Notes under the pieces: generated by a model | What the model saw: only the letters and a program-made list of their open reading frames with translations | Told to the model about the DNA's origin: nothing | The model's database searches: none | Shown: one piece after another, positions 62,587 to 64,000 of the stretch | Layout: every line of letters starts with the position of its first letter | Numbering within the stretch: the stretch's first letter is position 1 | NCBI GenBank assembly: GCA_030685235.1 | Contig: MU839156.1 | Location: forward strand, 124,001-188,000 | From: Copromyces sp. CBS 386.78 | Taxonomy: Eukaryota; Ascomycota; Sordariomycetes; Sordariales; Sordariaceae | Direction: 5' to 3' | Length of the DNA stretch: 64,000 nt | Program-made: the position numbers and the translations under genes

Positions 62587-63367
62587 ATGGCTGGTTTTTA
62601 CATGCAGTATCTTGAAAGTAAGTCACCCACGCGTCAACCGTTGCTGTCAAACGTCGCTTTCCCATGTAATTGCAAATCCTACACTACCAATCTTGTTGTG
62701 GGGTGTTGTCACGAAGCATGACATTTCCTCCTTTGGAATGGTTTACCCCTGCATGAGATTGCCACAACATGGAGATGTCCCGCCTCTTTCTTCTTCCAGA
62801 GATCGTTTACCAGGTGTCATCTTGCCCCCGTTACCCACAGATCAAACCGACCCTGGTCTGGTCATAGGGCTGAAGCATCCATATTCGGCTGCCACGCAGT
62901 CAGGGAATCCATTTGCGCATGCCTCCTGCGTTACCCACATCTTGTGATCGAGCCTAGGTACTTTCGACATTCTGATGAGGAAAGCCGCTAATTTGGGTGC
63001 TTATACAGGTCTCTGCCGGCGGCGTGGATGGCACGATCCCTCCTACGAGTGCTACCGTGATGGCAGTGGCTTTACCTGCTTGGTTCTCGTCAACGGCCGC
63101 AAATACCAGACAGATATCCCATATGAATCACACGGACTCGCCCAGGAGAACGCGGCTATGCGTGCGTTCATGGTCTGCCGAAATTTCTCGGTCAATGGAG
63201 GGATGCTAGCCCGCAACGGAATCGTCCAAGGGTTGCCAGCAGACGAGGCCAAACACAAGTCCAGACGGACGAGCCGTCCCCATACGTCTGCTCACTATCC
63301 GCATGGACACCGCAATCGGCATTCCGGAGACGAATCGAGCAGCAGCTCGACTGCTTCGGTGGAATGA
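62587..63367 (+). CDS. small double-stranded-RNA-binding-domain protein
   Basis: The inferred protein has 129 residues from exon 1 (62,587-62,617; MAGFYMQYLE plus one base) and exon 2 (63,009-63,367). The 391-bp intron has a perfect GTAAGT donor and a TATACAG acceptor and restores a dsRBD start as Y-L-E-S-L-C-R-R-R-G-W. The domain then follows the family pattern: P-S-Y-E-C-Y, G-F-T-C-L-V-L-V-N-G-R-K-Y, and a last helix L-A-Q-E-N-A-A-M-R-A-F. The basic K-K-x-A-K motif that contacts RNA in canonical domains is not present (S-H-G-L-A-Q-E-N instead), so binding may be weak or mainly to protein. The C-terminal ~50 residues are His/Arg/Ser-rich. It is a single-domain protein and its function is unknown. 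Confidence 0.72.
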
Positions 63368-64000
63368 GGGCCACGGAGCCGCCATACCTTGGCGGATGAC
63401 AACACACCCCATTGAAAAGGCATGGTGCTTTCTTCATCAGCGGATTTGGATTTTCTCTTTTTCTTCTAAACTTCTTTCACGCTTCACAGCAACATGAGAC
63501 CCGGGATTTATACCCCTAGGTGACGACCAATCAACGACTCGGCAAAAGAAGAACGAATAGCATCACGACTGGTTTCTACACGCACAAAAGCTGCATCGGC
63601 ACAATTCATGACTGGACGACCTACGACATATAGATACATTGATCTGACACTTTGTCACGATTCAGTTTCATTCCTTTTATTTTGGGTTCTCCGGTTTCCC
63701 TCCCCGTGTTTGACGGGATTTTGGTGTTTTTTTAAAGCCTCCTTGGGCCTCGGGAAAGCTTCGTCCGTACCGTGGAAGTACAGCCGTACTTGGATTGGAT
63801 GGTCCCAGCATGGAAATACGAACCCAAGCCTGATCCAGGTGACAATGGATCGTCCTCCCCGTTGCTTTTTGTCGATGTTGGAGAGCTTAGTGGTATCCAA
63901 GACCGCGTTCGACTGCAAAGCTTATGGTTCAATGGACCCTTGTGCCCGACACAATGAGGCAGGACGCTTCCATATGGCTGTTACTTCCTGGTTTGGGACG
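63368..64000. other. 3' flank to window end, no gene seen
   Basis: Nothing beyond short open frames; a gene could start past the window edge. Confidence 0.5.

Overview
The window is nuclear DNA of a filamentous ascomycete, almost certainly a Neurospora species. Three things point there: short introns with GTAAGT-like donors and CTAAC-type branch points; a polyubiquitin gene with four repeats, one intron and an extra C-terminal Gln; and about 14 kb of AT-rich DNA that is nearly free of CpA/TpG and full of TpA, the signature of repeat-induced point mutation (RIP).

Layout. Positions 1-13,990 are RIP-mutated heterochromatin made of transposon relics: a Ty3/gypsy polyprotein on the minus strand (reverse transcriptase and RNase H region near 3.5-4.7 kb), an integrase tail plus chromodomain of a second gypsy copy on the plus strand (8.5-9.07 kb), a gag-like stretch, and a Tc1/mariner-type DDE transposase on the minus strand (12.15-13.56 kb). 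The transposase is interrupted by a 705-bp element with an 8-bp target duplication. From about 14 kb on the DNA is ordinary and gene-bearing.

Thirteen protein genes are supported, with exon structures read from splice signals and frame: a GRAM/PPxY (WBP2-like) protein (15.8 kb), the Qcr6 hinge subunit of respiratory complex III (17.6 kb), an FLVCR-like MFS transporter (20.5 kb), 3-ketosteroid reductase Erg27 (minus, 23.3-24.8 kb), a predicted OB-fold protein divergent from it (25.3 kb), a Zn2Cys6 regulator with an Upc2-like finger (27.0 kb), a GNAT acetyltransferase (28.8 kb), a TamA/Dal81-type Zn2Cys6 regulator (33.1 kb), a BRAP2/Etp1-type RING plus UBP-finger ubiquitin ligase (minus, 39.0-41.7 kb), polyubiquitin (minus, 42.5-43.5 kb), a third Zn2Cys6 regulator with an unusual finger (minus, 46.6-49.2 kb), the beta subunit of protein farnesyltransferase (54.0-56.0 kb) and a small double-stranded-RNA-binding-domain protein (62.6-63.4 kb). 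They are mostly housekeeping and regulatory genes with no shared pathway. Two loose associations stand out: sterol synthesis (erg27 near an Upc2-like regulator) and ubiquitin (a ligase next to polyubiquitin).

The most interesting material is a set of short non-autonomous DNA transposons that were recognisable only from their ends. They are at 12,302-13,006 (8-bp TSD), 31,706-32,144 (8-bp TSD), 58,418-58,842 (an inverted double element) and 60,912-61,440 (9-bp TSD, Mutator-like). The first two share a terminal motif and may be one family at two stages of decay. Long intergenic stretches (29.6-33.1, 35.7-39.0, 43.5-46.6, 49.2-54.0 and 56.0-62.6 kb) hold no gene I can support.
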